This document shows positions 1-12,828 of a DNA stretch of 64,000 nt, piece by piece (position 1 is the stretch's first letter; each line of letters starts with the position of its first letter). The DNA lies in assembly GCA_026874595.1 (NCBI GenBank), contig CM049317.1:75358891-75422890 (forward strand), given 5' to 3'. The notes under the pieces were generated by a model. The model was not told the origin of the DNA. It did no database searches and saw nothing but the letters and a program-made list of their open reading frames with translations. This DNA comes from Sipunculus nudus. Its lineage: Eukaryota > Annelida > Sipuncula > Golfingiida > Sipunculidae. A program made the translations under genes and the position numbers.

Positions 1-703
1 GTAACAAGTTAAATTAAGCAAGAAATAAATTCTTATGTTCAGATATAACATTTTACACAATTGGATATGATCAGTATGTGTCCCATTTCCATCTGCCCCA
101 AAAAAAGGAATGCTGAATAAATGTTTCCACGATAGCTAAGATTGTTTTTTGCGATTCTTATTTTAGATGTGCACACCTCTACATCATAATAAGATTTACT
201 ATGCAAAATTTTCTGCCACTCTGGGAACGATCCGAGAATAAAAAGATAAGTTATAAAATCAGGGGTCTGAGCCTCATATTGGCTTCCATATAAAGACATT
301 TAGTTATTCATATATTCATTGAATAGAAAGTTCATATCTATATTATTGAGCTTAAAATTCATGCTATTGAATTCAGTTTTATGATCTGCTTTGACAATCA
401 TTTTTGTTTACATACAAGCAAAATATAAGGTTTATACCAGTAACAGAAATCACCAGTCCCAATCTGTGCATATTTTGTTCATGTTTAAATATTTTCTTGG
501 ACAATTTTGTTATGATTATAAATTATTGAGTCAGAGTTTTGTATTACATACTGAGTGATGAACACAACCAGTAGTTTCTGACATTTCTAATGATTTTAGG
601 TGAGTAGAAGTATTTCTGTACATACAGGGAATACCTGCTTGTGTGAACTATGATAATTACAATGCAACATGAATCCTAGTAACCCTCCCATGATGTGTTT
701 CAG
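1..703 (+). other. AGMO intron, no recognised feature
   Basis: Sequence upstream of the first AGMO exon in the window. It is AT-rich and I see no segment encoding the expected preceding N-terminal residues, so that exon should lie left of base 1. Confidence 0.7.
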
Positions 704-855
704 GGTATTCTTTCGGAGTGCTGAGCTGGTGGCGTACCGCTACGTTTACCAGAACTGGAGACTGGTTGACCTGCCATGGGACTCCCCCCTGGTTTGGTGG
801 ATCGCTTTCCTCGGTGTTGACCTTGGTTATTACTGGTTCCATAGGATGGCTCATG
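704..855 (+). CDS. AGMO: AGMO exon a (first in window)
   Basis: Acceptor TTTCAG ends at 703 and donor GTAGGT starts at 856; the exon enters with 1 nt of a split codon and leaves in phase 1. It encodes [20 protein letters not shown] and the first His motif HRMAH. The reading runs directly into the Glu codon completed by the next exon. Confidence 0.95.
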
Positions 856-3800
856 GTAGGTGACCTACAAAACTCTGTCACTCACGACATGCCCCAGCCA
901 CTGTACTAATGATCTTACTTATGGTAACATTAAATCATTTCACATACAAAGCAGTTTTACTCAACTCATGGTGCATAGTAAAGCAATTTACAGATCTTTC
1001 ATATTGCAATTAAATTAGTGAGATGTCATATTCAGGAATTATTCTTGCTTTTCTAATCATTATATCTCAAAGACTTCAGTTCTGTAACTGTTTATTTTTC
1101 TCCTTTCCATTCTGTAAACTGAACCAATTATTGGTTATAGCAAGCAAGCCATGAGATCTGGTTGGCTTGTGTCAATCATGGCAGGCGAGCTACTCACTGC
1201 TTGCATTACGTTTCATTGGGCTATAACTGGTTTGTCCCACATGCCCCGCCTCCTTGGTCGGAGGTCATGCATGTCATTTTCTTTGGCTACGCACCATTTC
1301 TTTGCCATATTTAGAAAGTCACCATGCAACTTTACTTGCATGTGAAGCAAGCAGATTTGAAAGTACAGTTAGAACAAAGGAAAATATGCCGCATGTGGGA
1401 CAAATATATATCCAAATGCAGACTGTGAAATTAATGCAGAAACAATATATCATGTCAGCTGAGCATCACTGGCAATGGGTCACTTGTAAATTTTCTTTTT
1501 AACAGAAATTAACATCTTCTGGGCGGCTCATCAAGTCCATCACAGCTCTGAGGATTACAATCTCACCACAGCACTGAGACAGTCAGTGTTCCAGCGCTAC
1601 ACATCATGGGTAGGTAAAGGTAACACAAATCCAGGTTCTCACCATCTGGTCTAGTTCTTTTAATGCAGTCTCAGCCTTAATAATTGTCCCCTACTTCCTC
1701 GGAAGGAACAGGGGACATTTATTTGGGTTTGTCTGTCTGACTCCCTCTGTCTGTCTGTCCATCTGTCAGGTTTTTGTTATAGCTATATTTGCAATAACTT
1801 TCCAAAATTTAACTGATTTCATTCAAATTTGGGTCAGTGATTGCTCTCATGCTTACCTTGGTTGGGATTGGTTTTGGAGTGTCTGTCTCACAAGATAATA
1901 ATACAATATGATATTTCATTTTTTTAGTTTCACTAATCACTAACAGGTGTCACTAGCGGTGGACATAAAATACTTGATTTTTTTGCAGTAACTGCAAGAT
2001 GCTGCCATCTTTTGAGCATGGTTAAAACTACTTGTACTTAGTCACCACACACTTTAAAATCATCCAGGACTTGAAGGAAGAAGCGGAGGACATAAATTCC
2101 TTGAATTTGCTTGTTTATAGTTTCTTTATTACTTTTTAATAATGCCTTAATTTCCTAAAGAAGGATAGGCCTGTTATTTGACAAGTTTCAAGTGTAACCT
2201 CTAATTTAGTATACATAATGTGTATGTATAATATATATACATGTCTGTCTTACTTAATATTGTTTTAACTTGTTGCATGTACTTTAATTGCCCTGTCAGA
2301 CTTCTACAGAAAAGACTTTCGAATGTTAGATGCATATAGTTATAGTTATGTTTAGTATTTCTACTTTTCCGTAGTACTGTTGTCACACAGAGGTAGTACA
2401 CCTGGAATCATATTTTCCTAGTATTTAACTAGGTGTAAACAAAGTATCTTGAATTGCACAGAGTAACAAAATAAACAAATATCTCAGTTGTTAATGGTGT
2501 TGGAAAACCAGGAATATGACATGATGAAAATACCTGCTACTTACAAGCTTAATTAAGTTGAATGCAAAGAAATGTTGCACTTCTCAGCAATACATTTTGT
2601 CCAATCTTGATTGCTGAAAACTTATGTGCCTGATTTTTATTATGCCCCTGCCACAAAGTGGCCAGGGCATATAGTTTTACCCATGTCCGTCATTCCATCA
2701 TTCTGAAATAAAACAGTTGTACGGACTTTTTTTCGCAATGCCTGCAGATATTCACCTGATTTTTGGTGTGTGGACAGATAATGACCAGTTACAGATTGAG
2801 TTTGCGTTTCGTCCAAGTTGCCTTACTTTTGACCATTTTACGGCTCCTTGACTTAGAAAATTTCATGAAAAATAGAAATTTTCATGACAAATACACATGT
2901 ACGGACTTTTTTCCGTAATGCCTGCAGATATTGGCCTGATTTTTGGTGTGTGGGCAGATAATGACCAGTTACAGAACGAGTTCATGTTTCGTCCCAGTTG
3001 ACCTACTTTTGACTGTTTTACGGCTCCTGAACATAGAAAATTTCATGAAAAATATAAATTTTCATGACAAATACACATGTACAGACTTTTTTTCGCAATG
3101 CCTGCAGATATTGGCCTGATTTTAGGTGTGTGGGCAGATATTGACCAATTACAGATCGAGTCTGCGTTTGTCCCAGTTGACCTACTTTTGACTGTTTTAT
3201 GGCTCCTGAACATAGAAAATTTCATGAAAAATATAAATTTTCATGACAAATACACATTTACTGACTTTTTTTTGCAATACCTGCAGATATTGGCCTCATT
3301 TTTGGTGTGTGGGCAGATAATGACCAGTTACAGATCGAGTTCATGTTTTGTCCCAGTTGACCTACTTTTGATCGTTTGACGGTGCTCTAACATAGAAAAT
3401 TTCATAAAAAAGTGCACATGTTTGAATTTTTTTTCGCAATGCCTGCAGATACGGGCCTGATTTTTGGTGTGTAAGCAGATAATGACCAGTTACAGATCAG
3501 GTTCTTGTTTTGTCTCAGTTGACCATTTGACTGCTCCTGAACAAAGAAAGTTTCATGAAAAATAGAAATTTTCATAACAAATGCATATATGTACCAATTT
3601 TTTTTCCTCAATGCCTGCAGATACCACCCTGATTTTATATGTGTGGGCAGATAATGACAGTTACAGATCGAGTTCGCGTTTCATCCCGGTTGACCTACTG
3701 GTACTTTTGATTGTTTTATGGCTCCTAAACATAGAAAATTTCATGAAAGACAGAAATTTTGATGGAAAATGCACATGTATGGACTTTTTGTCACAGTGCC

Positions 3801-6800
3801 TGCAGATACTGGCCTGATTTTTGGTGTGTTGCTTGATAATGACCCGTAACAGATCGAGTTTGCATTTTACCCGTGTTGACCTACTTTTGACCATATGACA
3901 CCTCCTGAACTTAAACAATTTTTCAAAATTTAACAAATGTTTCTAATTTGCCCCAGGCGGGGGCATTCGTGTCGTTCCGACACATCTAGTTTTTTTCAGA
4001 ATGTGATCAGAGGCTTTTCCAAAAACACTGATTTATGTACAAGTAAAATTTCCCTTCTGTTATATCAAATGTTTGTTCTCTCTGTATTTGTGACCTTATC
4101 CATAACTGGACAGGCAACCACCAGCATATTTTAAAGAAACTTGAGACAAGCAAAATTCCTGTTGACTAGGTTCAACCTCACCATTTACCCTTTAATCATA
4201 AATCCCTCCCTTCTTACTGACTCTAGCTACTGATTTGTAGTGACCTGAAGTAGATAAAAGTGGTACTTTGAAGGGCAAGGGCTGTATAGATATGTTTTAA
4301 CTGATGGAAATTAACATAATATGATACAAGTCTGTGGGAACCTCAACAGAGATTAAAGATTTGATTTTGATATGATTTTTTCGGCTCATTGTTGGCTAAA
4401 TTGGGTTGGTGTATAATCTGTTGACAACAAGTCATATCAATTTAAAAGCTACAGGCCAAAAGGTAATTTATAATCAGAACTGTCAGTTACAAACAAGCAC
4501 TTGTTTTAACAAGGTATAAATTATATCTGATGCAAAAATCAACCTAGCTCACCCTTTACTGTTACATTTTACCTAATTAATTGTTAATCATTAAAACTTC
4601 AGTAAACTGATAGGAAATTCATAGGTATAATCTGAAGATGGCAGTGTTTGTTTCAGGTGTTCTATCTGCCGATGGCGCTGTTTGTACCTTCACAAGCCTT
4701 CATGGTCCACATCCAGTTCAATCTTCTGTACCAGTTCTGGATTCACACGGAGGTAGGCTGGTACAGGTCTTGTGATAGTGTTTTCATCTGTAGCATGCTT
4801 TTAGCATTCCTTACATATAATGAATACTTCAATATGGAATGTATAGCACAGTATAGCATGTAAAGCACAGTTCCTGAATTTGAAATTTATGACATATCAA
4901 AATATGATGTCATCTGATGATGCAAAACACATTTAAAGTATATGTAGATTATATTTATAAACTTTATTTATCATAAAAGTACGTATGACCCATGATCATG
5001 TAAGAGGTCATTAAATCTAAGATTTGTTTAATGAAATTCTTGAAGGTATCAGCCTTGCTGATAATACATGCATGTGTAATTAATAATATGTATATTCAGA
5101 GATATAGAAAAGGAGAGAACTCTCATCGCTGAAAATGGTACAGTTGCATGTTAAGCCTTTCATTAGTATGCCCAAAAAGGCTTGCATGCTGAGAAAAAAT
5201 CCCTGGTTAAGCACTGTATTAAGGTGTACAGTGTTGTATATGTCAGTATGTTTAACTTTTATAAACTTTGGCTGCAGGCCTGAGTGTACTGTGTCAAGCT
5301 TTTGGCTCAAACATAAATACCTGCTCACACTTTTTTTAAAGTTCTATCCCCTGATTCAGACATCATTTATAAATTTATTTCGTAAGGAAGCAATTTAAAA
5401 TAACCATTGTTGAAACATCATTATTATCATCCCTCAAATTATACAGACCGAACTTTAAAAGGTGGGAAAAGGTCACGCTCAAAAAGAAAGAAACAACTCA
5501 GTTATCATGTATGGTATAGACATTCTATGTGATAGTTCATATAATTTGAAGATGGTGACATCGATGGGTCCCTTGGAGTACATCTTAAACACGCCCAGTC
5601 ATCACCGTGTTCATCACGGCCGTAACCCTTACTGTATCGACAAGAACTACGCTGGCACACTCATTATCTGGGACAGGATGTTTGGTGAGTTCAATTAAAC
5701 ATTATAGTCATTTTGAGTTCTTCTACAATTGTTATGATTTACCAGATCTTTATGTCTGTCCATACTTGATATGCAAGATTTAAGAAAAAATAATCATTCT
5801 TTCATCAGTCTCATGAATAAGGCATTTTGTCAGTTGATAAATCCTCCATAGAATTTCATACATTCTATGGTCAGTATTAAATAAATAATTAAGATATCAG
5901 TATTATGAGATATTGTATTGATATGTTCATTCCAGGTACCTTCACCCCTGAGAAAGAGGAGATAGCGTATGGTCTTGTACATCCACTCAAAACATGGGAT
6001 CCTTTTGATATACAGGTGAGACCTTATGAATATTTATCTCCTCTTAACCACTTGCTGCTCTCAGTTCACCCATAGTCTCTCCTTATACAAAAGCATATCA
6101 TAACTATAGACATGGGAAGGACCTTGATTTTTCCTGTAATTGAGAGATGTCCATAATAGAGAGGTCGTGGATCTGGAAACCTACTTGTTAATGGAACCAG
6201 TCCTGAAAGTGTCTGCAATTGAGAGGTAGCAAAAAGAGAGGTTATCTTTTATTTTGGTCCTGTAGTGATCACTCTGTCAGTCTGTCTTTCCATCTTTCCG
6301 TCCTTCCGTCAGTGACACTTTCTTTTGTGCGTGATAACTCAACAAAAACATACTTCAGCTTTCCTAAATTCACGAGGATGACTGGTACATATAAGGGCCC
6401 AAGAACTTTGGAATTACAGACCTGTTGGAATTCCAATATGGCTGCCACATCCCAATTGCTGATTTTCTTTCCTGCGCGATAACTCGACAACAGCATATTT
6501 CAGCTCAGGAATGAGATATTTTCACAGGGATGATTGGTACATATGAAGTTTCCAGACATTTTGAATTATACCTGTCTGGATTCCAGTATGGCTGCCACAG
6601 CCAAATTGCTGATTTCCTTTGGCACATGATAAATCAACAATAGCATAATTCAGCTTTTCCAAATTCACAGTGATCAATGGTGCCTATGGGGACTCAATCC
6701 CTATCAAAATACAGACCTGTCAGATTTCATATACCACTGCCAGAGCTCAATTGGGGATTTTCTTTTAAGTGCAATATCTCAGCAAGAACATGCTTGATCT

Positions 6801-9800
6801 TTCTCATTTACACAGAGATGAATGGTACCTTGCGGGCTCTATTTATATCGAATTTCAGACCTGTCGCAATTCCAATATGGCCACCAGAGCACATTGTTAA
6901 TTTTCTTTTGCACTCGATATCTCAACAGGTATATGCTTGATGTTTCTAAAATTCACAGGGATCATTGGTGCCTATGAGGGTTTCAGACCTATTGAAATAC
7001 AGACTTGCTCAAAGTCCAATATGGCCAACAGAGTACAGTCAGTGATTTGCTATTGCACACATTATTTCAAATTTCTTTTTTAATATTATATGAACCAGAA
7101 GGATTTTTTGTATTTCAATTTTAACTTAAACTTTTCACCCATATGTAAACTAGTCCGACCACATCTAGTATTTTGTTTGATTCCTGGAGTATTTTGCTGG
7201 AGCTCTGTAATAGATGTGCAAGTCCCTTCTTGTGCAGTTTTACAGTAAGGCTTTGTTTTCCAGAGGAAAGCTTCAGAGTGATGATTTCTGTTGACATGAA
7301 GAAATGAAATTTGTACATTTTCTGGTAAAGGATTGTCAGATGATACAGATTAGCTTTAACAAGCTGTACCAACCAGAGCCACTCTTCAGATACAATAATA
7401 ACAATTTTCTACTTTGTAGATGTGTCACCTGAGGTACATTTGGAAGAGGTTTCGGCAGGAGAATGGAATCTTTAACAAGTTGTCTGTGATCTTTAATGGA
7501 CCAGGGTGGCAACCCGGGACTCCTCGCCTTGGGAACCATGAAGAACTTCCGAAGGTTAGTGGTATGTTTTCAGAGGCTGGGGGTTAACCGGTTAGGATGT
7601 GGTCAAGTGGTTGACACATCAGACTGCAGAAAGGAAAAATTATGGTACAGATTTGCTTTGAATCAGAGACTTGAGAGTGAAATATTGAAATCTCAGTAGA
7701 CTTGAATATGTGAATACATGTCTTAAATGGTCAATGTAGGTTATTAATTTGTTTATGCAGATAAAGGTTGATATCTGTAAGGCTTAATGACCACATATTC
7801 TTTCAAAATCAATTCTCAAGAATAATGTGTAGTGCTTTATAGCATCCCCATTCTTGAAACCTGAGCATAAAATGATTCATTTAGCAAATTGTTCAGAAAT
7901 GATATTACAGCTTAGTAATTTCAGAACACTTAAAAGTATTTCATTGAGCAACTAGGAAGTAATGATAGACCAGAACCTCCCCCAGGATACTTGACAAACT
8001 ATGTGTGAGCCACATAGAAAAGTTAAATGTCGTGGTTCACCAGCTCCACAGTTGTATCACTGGTCAGCTCTGTCAGCCAGATCAAAGGCACATTCAGATA
8101 CCAGTGAATGTCCTTGACCTCAGCTTGTATAAAGACATGGCCCTCCAGTCCTTACTTTTGTAACAAAACCGTGTTATGATGATCCAGATGACCTCTAAAA
8201 TCAAATGGTTTATTACGTGGATGTTGTACAAATGCTTTTCAAAATTACATCAAAATTCGTTATTAACTTATATATCCAGTAAAACTGCCATTAAACAATT
8301 CAATCCAAAATCAACCCACAGCAGTGAAAATTTAATACCTCATATTAACAGGTGGAGTTCCCAGTTCAGCGGTATGACAGCGGTCTTCCAGGACTCCACA
8401 GTGCATACGTGATGGTCCACTTTCTTTTGGTGCTGGCTGGCTACCAAGAAATGATTGCTAGAAAAACTGTAAGTGACAAGTTAGCTTTAATATCATTATA
8501 TATTTAATATGTTGATACCTTGTATATCAGCTCACTGTCATGTATTTTCCCTATTTCTGAGTACTACATGTGAGCATATTATTGACAAAACATACTGTCA
8601 CCAAAAAAGACATGCATTGTTACAAGTTAAAATTGTAGACCATCTTATAAATGGCCAAAAATCTTGCAGTGATGATTTTAATGGGATAATAAGATTACCC
8701 TTATAGGTTTTTCTCTGTACTTTGTTTACAGGGGATAAATTGGTAATTTTATAATTCACATTTTAATTCAGGATAATGTAGAACTATTATTCAGTGCACT
8801 GGGGATCTTATCAGCTTATACTAACTTCCAGCACTTTCATCACATGATACTAGTATTTTTAAGCTGTGTTGATTCATTATTGTGAAGTATTTCTAAAGTT
8901 AATGTTTATCTTAATAGTCATGTTTTTTTCATATTTTAGTCGTATTTTCTTTAAATCATCTTGCTTTTATAACTGAATTGTAACCTTTATTATGCTAATG
9001 TATCAAGTCAAATAGTGATAATATAACATAACTTTTATTGCCAGAGATGTTTCTGTTGAAGTTCTGATGTTCAGGAGATATCCAAGTTCAAGGACTGATG
9101 TCCTGATATGTCTTTATAAAGTTTTATTTCCAGTGATGTATACATTCAAGTATGTTTTTATTACAAGACATGTATTTGATCAAGTAATGATACTGCTATG
9201 TGACTTTTTTTATTTCCAGTGATGTATAAACTTATTAGGATTGATAAGAAAATGTGTGTTTTTATTACAAAATATGTATTTGATCAAGTTATAATTATGT
9301 GACTACTATGTGACTTTTTTTATTTCCAGTGATTTACTGTGGTTGCCTTTTTGTTCGCGAGGGTTTTAATTTCGCGATATTCGCGAATGGGAAATAATCG
9401 CGAAAATGAAACCCTCGGGAATAATTGGCCAGTTGAGTATGTTCTTCTTGTTCAGTGAAACCAATACTTGTATGTAAATAGTTTAGAACAGTGAGAAATT
9501 CAATAATTAATTTAATAATTACATTCAAGCAGGTACAGGGTAAACGTTCCCTTGAATTTGAACTACACTACCTGTGCTGTGTGTATGGGACCATCGTTAT
9601 ATAAGTAGAATAGCACAAACTCATGAATTATTCTCATTTTATAATACACACAGGTATGGCTTTACCTAAGAATTGATATAGTTTCTGGTGAAATCGCGAA
9701 AATGAAACCCTCGCGAAACATTCAAAATTGAGAAATCTCAAAATTTCAGCCTCGCCATAAAGTGAACCACAGTATATGTTGGAGCATTGATAAGATAATG

Positions 9801-11000
9801 TGACTTTTTATTACAGGAGATGTCTCAGGTCATAGTGTTCCTGGCGGTCCTTTACATACTCTACTGTCTCACCTGTTTTGGAGCCCTCAATGACAGAAAG
9901 TAAGTAACAATTCTATTATATTGAATGTCAGAGAACAACTATCTTGGTATTGAGCTGCTTAACAGTGCTCTTCTGACCCTTCTCCTACTTTAATTTAAAA
10001 GTATAAATTTAGTATTTATTACTTCATGAGTCTGCAGCCCTTTAGATGACTCAGTGTGACATCAGTGCTCATTGTCTGAGGAGTGTGTGTCATGTATTAG
10101 CTCAGCTGAATGTCTGTCATTGTGACCTATAGTCTGTATTGTCCTTTCAATCATCTGGCTGTTATAAGCAGCAAAATGCAATTGTTAAAGCTAGTAAATC
10201 ATAATATGAATTTCAATAAACTTAAAGATAGCAATATAAATTACAGAACACACTCTGGGCCACCTTTCCCACACTGGAATAAAAACAACTAGTGCTTTAT
10301 CATTATTCCTGATCCATATGTACACATGTGATACATCAAACATATGCCCTTGTCTCAGGAAAGAATGGAACAGTTAATAGAGGTTATAAGGAATCATGAA
10401 GGAATATACATCCTGTCATTTATTAAATACTCTGACCAACTTTAGAAAAGGAATCTCTGTGAGAAAGTAGCCATCATGCAACCTCTCATATTATACAAGT
10501 ATTAATCCTGCTTTGTCTCAAACATTATCTTCCATATAATAAATGTTTACATATGCATTCTATTAAATATATTGAATATTAAAATTTTTTTAATATGATT
10601 AGAAATAAAATATATTTATTTAGGTAAATTTATTTGTAATATAAAATTTGAACATGCAGGAAGTATACATATGAAAAAGGGTTTTATCTGCATGTGGGTC
10701 CCCGGTTCTGTGCAGACAAAAAAAAATATAATTGGTAAGGCACCTTATTAGCTTAGCACCATTATCAGTGGTTCACCTGTCTCATTTGATAATTTCAGAC
10801 CAATGGCACCTTACATGGAATGCCTGCGCTGCATCATCTACCTGGCTGTGGACTGGTACCTGTCTTCTATTGGTGCTACTGGTGCTCGCTCTCGGCTACT
10901 TTATGGACTACAGGCAGTGTTTATGTTATCTGTGGCATTTTGGGTATTTGAAATTATGCGTGGGTTTCATGCTGGTGGAGAAACACATAAAAACAAATAA
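704..11000 (+). CDS. AGMO: Alkylglycerol monooxygenase (AGMO/TMEM195-like), 5'-partial, nine exons
   Basis: AGMO is a membrane, tetrahydrobiopterin- and iron-dependent enzyme that cleaves the ether bond of alkylglycerols in the endoplasmic reticulum. Nine exons join in frame at GT/AG sites: 704-855, 1506-1609, 4657-4752, 5552-5684, 5936-6015, 7420-7554, 8352-8468, 9817-9899 and 10799-11000, giving 366 residues to a TAA stop. The fatty-acid-hydroxylase histidine motifs are intact: HRMAH (residues 46-50 of this partial), HQVHH (59-63) and HHRVHH (134-139). Family landmarks include [49 protein letters not shown] and SVIFNGPGW. Hydrophobic C-terminal segments match the family's membrane helices. 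The vertebrate protein has about 445 residues, so roughly 80-90 N-terminal residues should be encoded upstream of base 1. No missing key residue is visible. Confidence 0.96.
1506..1609 (+). CDS. AGMO: AGMO exon b
   Basis: Acceptor TTTTTAACAG, donor GTAGGT; phase 1 in, phase 0 out. Encodes the second His motif (HQVHH) followed by [14 protein letters not shown]. Confidence 0.95.
1686..2118 (+). repeat. Interspersed repeat, hairpin-headed family (copy 1)
   Basis: Starts with a hairpin (TGTCCCCT ... AGGGGACA), followed by TGTCTG-rich DNA and a block containing CATGCTTACCTTGGTTGGGA, and ends near AATTTGCTTGTTT. A second copy at 11547-11912 shares head, central block and tail, so it is a dispersed repeat and not gene sequence. 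Class unknown; no long ORF. Confidence 0.75.
2640..3990 (+). repeat. Repeat element with ~7 tandem units of about 180 bp, AGMO intron
   Basis: Units start near 2718, 2898, 3078, 3257, 3419, 3589 and 3775, each with a GCAATGCCTGCAGATA core, a GTGTGTGGGCAGATAATGAC block and TTTCATGAAAAATA. Spacing is 162-186 bp. The outer edges carry a palindromic GCCCCTGCCACAAAGTGGC head and a tail ending CGACACATCTAG, so array plus ends may be one mobile element. Short ORFs here run through repeat units and are not genes. Confidence 0.85.
3991..4656 (+). other. AGMO intron, no recognised feature
   Basis: AT-rich intron sequence between the tandem array and exon c; nothing coding or repetitive recognised. Confidence 0.6.
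4657..4752 (+). CDS. AGMO: AGMO exon c
   Basis: Acceptor GTTTCAG, donor GTAGGC; phase 0 at both ends. Encodes a hydrophobic stretch and the conserved [12 protein letters not shown]. Confidence 0.95.
5552..5684 (+). CDS. AGMO: AGMO exon d
   Basis: Acceptor ..TTTGAAG (a weak pyrimidine tract), donor GTGAGT; phase 0 in, phase 1 out. Encodes [20 protein letters not shown], the third His motif, then [14 protein letters not shown]. Confidence 0.94.
5936..6015 (+). CDS. AGMO: AGMO exon e
   Basis: Acceptor TTCCAG, donor GTGAGA; phase 1 in, phase 0 out. Encodes [18 protein letters not shown], matching the family segment after WDkiFG. Confidence 0.94.
6230..7170 (+). repeat. Tandem ~150-bp repeat array in AGMO intron
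   Basis: Five or six diverged units contain variants of GATTTTCTTT..GATAACTC, CACAGGGATGATTGGT and CCAATATGGC. The right edge ends CCGACCACATCTAG, like the edge of the 2640-3990 element, which suggests related mobile repeats with different internal arrays. Confidence 0.75.
7420..7554 (+). CDS. AGMO: AGMO exon f
   Basis: Acceptor CTTTGTAG, donor GTTAGT; phase 0 at both ends. Encodes [20 protein letters not shown], the conserved GPGW loop. Confidence 0.94.
7555..8351 (+). other. AGMO intron, no recognised feature
   Basis: Ordinary AT-rich intron between exons f and g; I see no exon, RNA gene or repeat in it. Confidence 0.6.
8352..8468 (+). CDS. AGMO: AGMO exon g
   Basis: Acceptor ATTAACAG, donor GTAAGT; phase 0 at both ends. 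Begins [11 protein letters not shown] and continues into a hydrophobic membrane segment ending MIARKT. Confidence 0.92.
9337..9772. mobile_element. Tc1/mariner-like MITE
   Basis: The ends are inverted copies: CTGTGGTT with TCGCGAGGG inside at the left, and CCTCGCC ... AACCACAG at the right. The element is flanked by TA on both sides (9335-9336 and 9773-9774), the target duplication typical of Tc1/mariner. It is 436 bp, non-coding, and carries several TCGCGAA/TTCGCGA blocks. Located in the AGMO intron between exons g and h. Superfamily assignment is inferred from TSD and size only. Confidence 0.75.
9817..9899 (+). CDS. AGMO: AGMO exon h
   Basis: Acceptor TTATTACAG, donor GTAAGT; phase 0 in, phase 2 out. 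Encodes [20 protein letters not shown], a membrane helix, then LNDRK. Confidence 0.92.
9900..10798 (+). other. AGMO last intron, no recognised feature
   Basis: AT-rich intron. The short ORFs here have no recognisable similarity and no composition that supports coding. Confidence 0.6.
10799..11000 (+). CDS. AGMO: AGMO terminal exon i
   Basis: Acceptor AATTTCAG; phase 2 in. Encodes [19 protein letters not shown] and a last hydrophobic segment, ending at TAA 10998-11000. Confidence 0.94.
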
Positions 11001-11080
11001 TCTGAAGATGCACATTACACATTCCATCCATGTTGCTTTTTCCCTAATGTTTTATGTGCAATAATAATTTTATTCATGTT

Positions 11081-11086
11081 ATTAAA
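11081..11086 (+). terminator. Probable AGMO poly(A) signal ATTAAA
   Basis: ATTAAA, the commonest variant of AATAAA, sits about 80 nt after the AGMO stop codon. No canonical AATAAA lies closer. Inferred from position only. Confidence 0.5.
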
Positions 11087-11546
11087 GCCATGACATACAT
11101 ATTATAATATAGGTACCAACTTGAATTCTTTAAACCACTTGATGGACATAGTTGAGTATTTTAGTGGTTATTTTGTTAAGGATCGATACAATATTTATTA
11201 CATAGCCACCCATAACTTTGCTGTTCACAACTTCTAGTTGAATTCATATAAACTAGCATATTACCTGTTCATGCATAGTTCACATTTTCCCTGATAGATG
11301 GTGCTGCAATCATCCCTTTGCAAAAAAAAAAAATGCTAGTTTTTAGGGGTTGCTGGGAAAATATGGAAAATGCCCTGGGACACCGGGTACCTCCATAGGT
11401 AAAATTATGAATTCTCAGTAGAAACTGACATTCACTCCAGCATCTAAAGGACAGGTTATGACATCTGGATAAATCTGAACTATGTGCTTATAAAACCTGA
11501 AATGCCAAAGGCTATTAGCCCTTACTTTGTAGAATTATTTTAATTT

Positions 11547-11912
11547 TTATCCCCCCCCTTTTACGGAATGGGGGACACTGATTTGAGTTTGAATGTCATT
11601 TGTCCTGTCTGTCCATCCATCAGGTTTTTGTTTCTTACTTTTCTAAATATATCTGATTTCATTCAAATAAGGTCAGTGAATGCTCTCATGCATACCTTGG
11701 TTGGGATTGGTTTTGGAGTGTCTGTCTGAAAATTTATAATCACCAGCTCCGAAACCAAAAACAAATTCCCTTTTGTTCCCAATTTACAACAAAAATAAGG
11801 GGAAAATAAAAACTGAAACATAGAGAGAAGGCAAGCATCAAGATTACAGGAAGCTAAAATAACAAGAGGCAGAAGTGTAGGACATATATTCCACGAATTT
11901 GCTTGTTTTTTT
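11547..11912 (+). repeat. Interspersed repeat, hairpin-headed family (copy 2)
   Basis: Same family as 1686-2118: a C-run/G-run hairpin head ending in GGGGGACA, the CATGCATACCTTGGTTGGGA block, and the AATTTGCTTGTTT tail. Lies about 0.5 kb after AGMO. Confidence 0.75.
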
Positions 11913-12760
11913 CTACAAATTCAGACACTTTATATTCACATCACAGGTAATATGATATCCATGTTAAAGAATCTTTGAAACAGAAAATAAACAGATTCTA
12001 ACCAAATGGGTGGTCGCAGGTACCAATCTAGAGTGTGAATTGGTGCAATTCACTGCAATTGACAGTTAAATGTTAAAGATAACATCTCATTCTTATCAAT
12101 ATCATATGATATCTTCACCCTCTTTTCAAAGGCAAAGCCACCAACAGACCATGAACCTATCTTATTTGGAACAAAAAAAATATATTAGCAGGCATAAGAC
12201 ACCCCTTCTGATGCTAGGGTCACATGAAACCATACCCATTCAGGAACAAATGATGTAAAGACTGTAACAGATGCAAATTTGGACATGTGGTGACCCGTGC
12301 TGGAGACTTTTAGAGTCATCTCTCACACATGGATGGACATAAAAACTAATGAATTGTAGTTCACCTCAATACTGATCTTCATATTTGTTATTGTTTACCC
12401 TGTATTTGTTGGGCAGATTTTTTTACTCTAGTTTTCTTTTAAAGGCTAGTCACTTCATCAGACATCCTTAAATGAGTGTTTATATGTGATGTTATATTAT
12501 TATGTATTCCTGTAATGTTATATGGTATGTAAAAGTGGGCCAAAATAAGAATTATATGGAATATGTTATAATGATAAAATATGGAATGACAATTATTGTT
12601 TTACAGCATCACAAAAATTGTAACTGCTTTGTGTTCATGAATCACTACCTCACTGTTCCCCCTGTATAAACCTATCTATATCCTGAGAAAAGCATGACCC
12701 ATGAATACTTGTTGTGGCACAGTTGGTATATGATTACAGTTGATAAATGGAAACATTTGT

Positions 12761-12764
<4 letters not shown>

Positions 12765-12824
<60 letters not shown>
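12765..12824. repeat. (AT)n microsatellite, ~30 units
   Basis: Uninterrupted alternating A and T. Confidence 0.97.

Positions 12825-12828
<4 letters not shown>

Noticed and set aside
3077-3817. Overlapping ORFs on both strands in the AGMO intron
   Set aside because: They are produced by the ~180-bp tandem repeat units, which happen to lack stops; repeated peptide segments mirror the DNA repeat.
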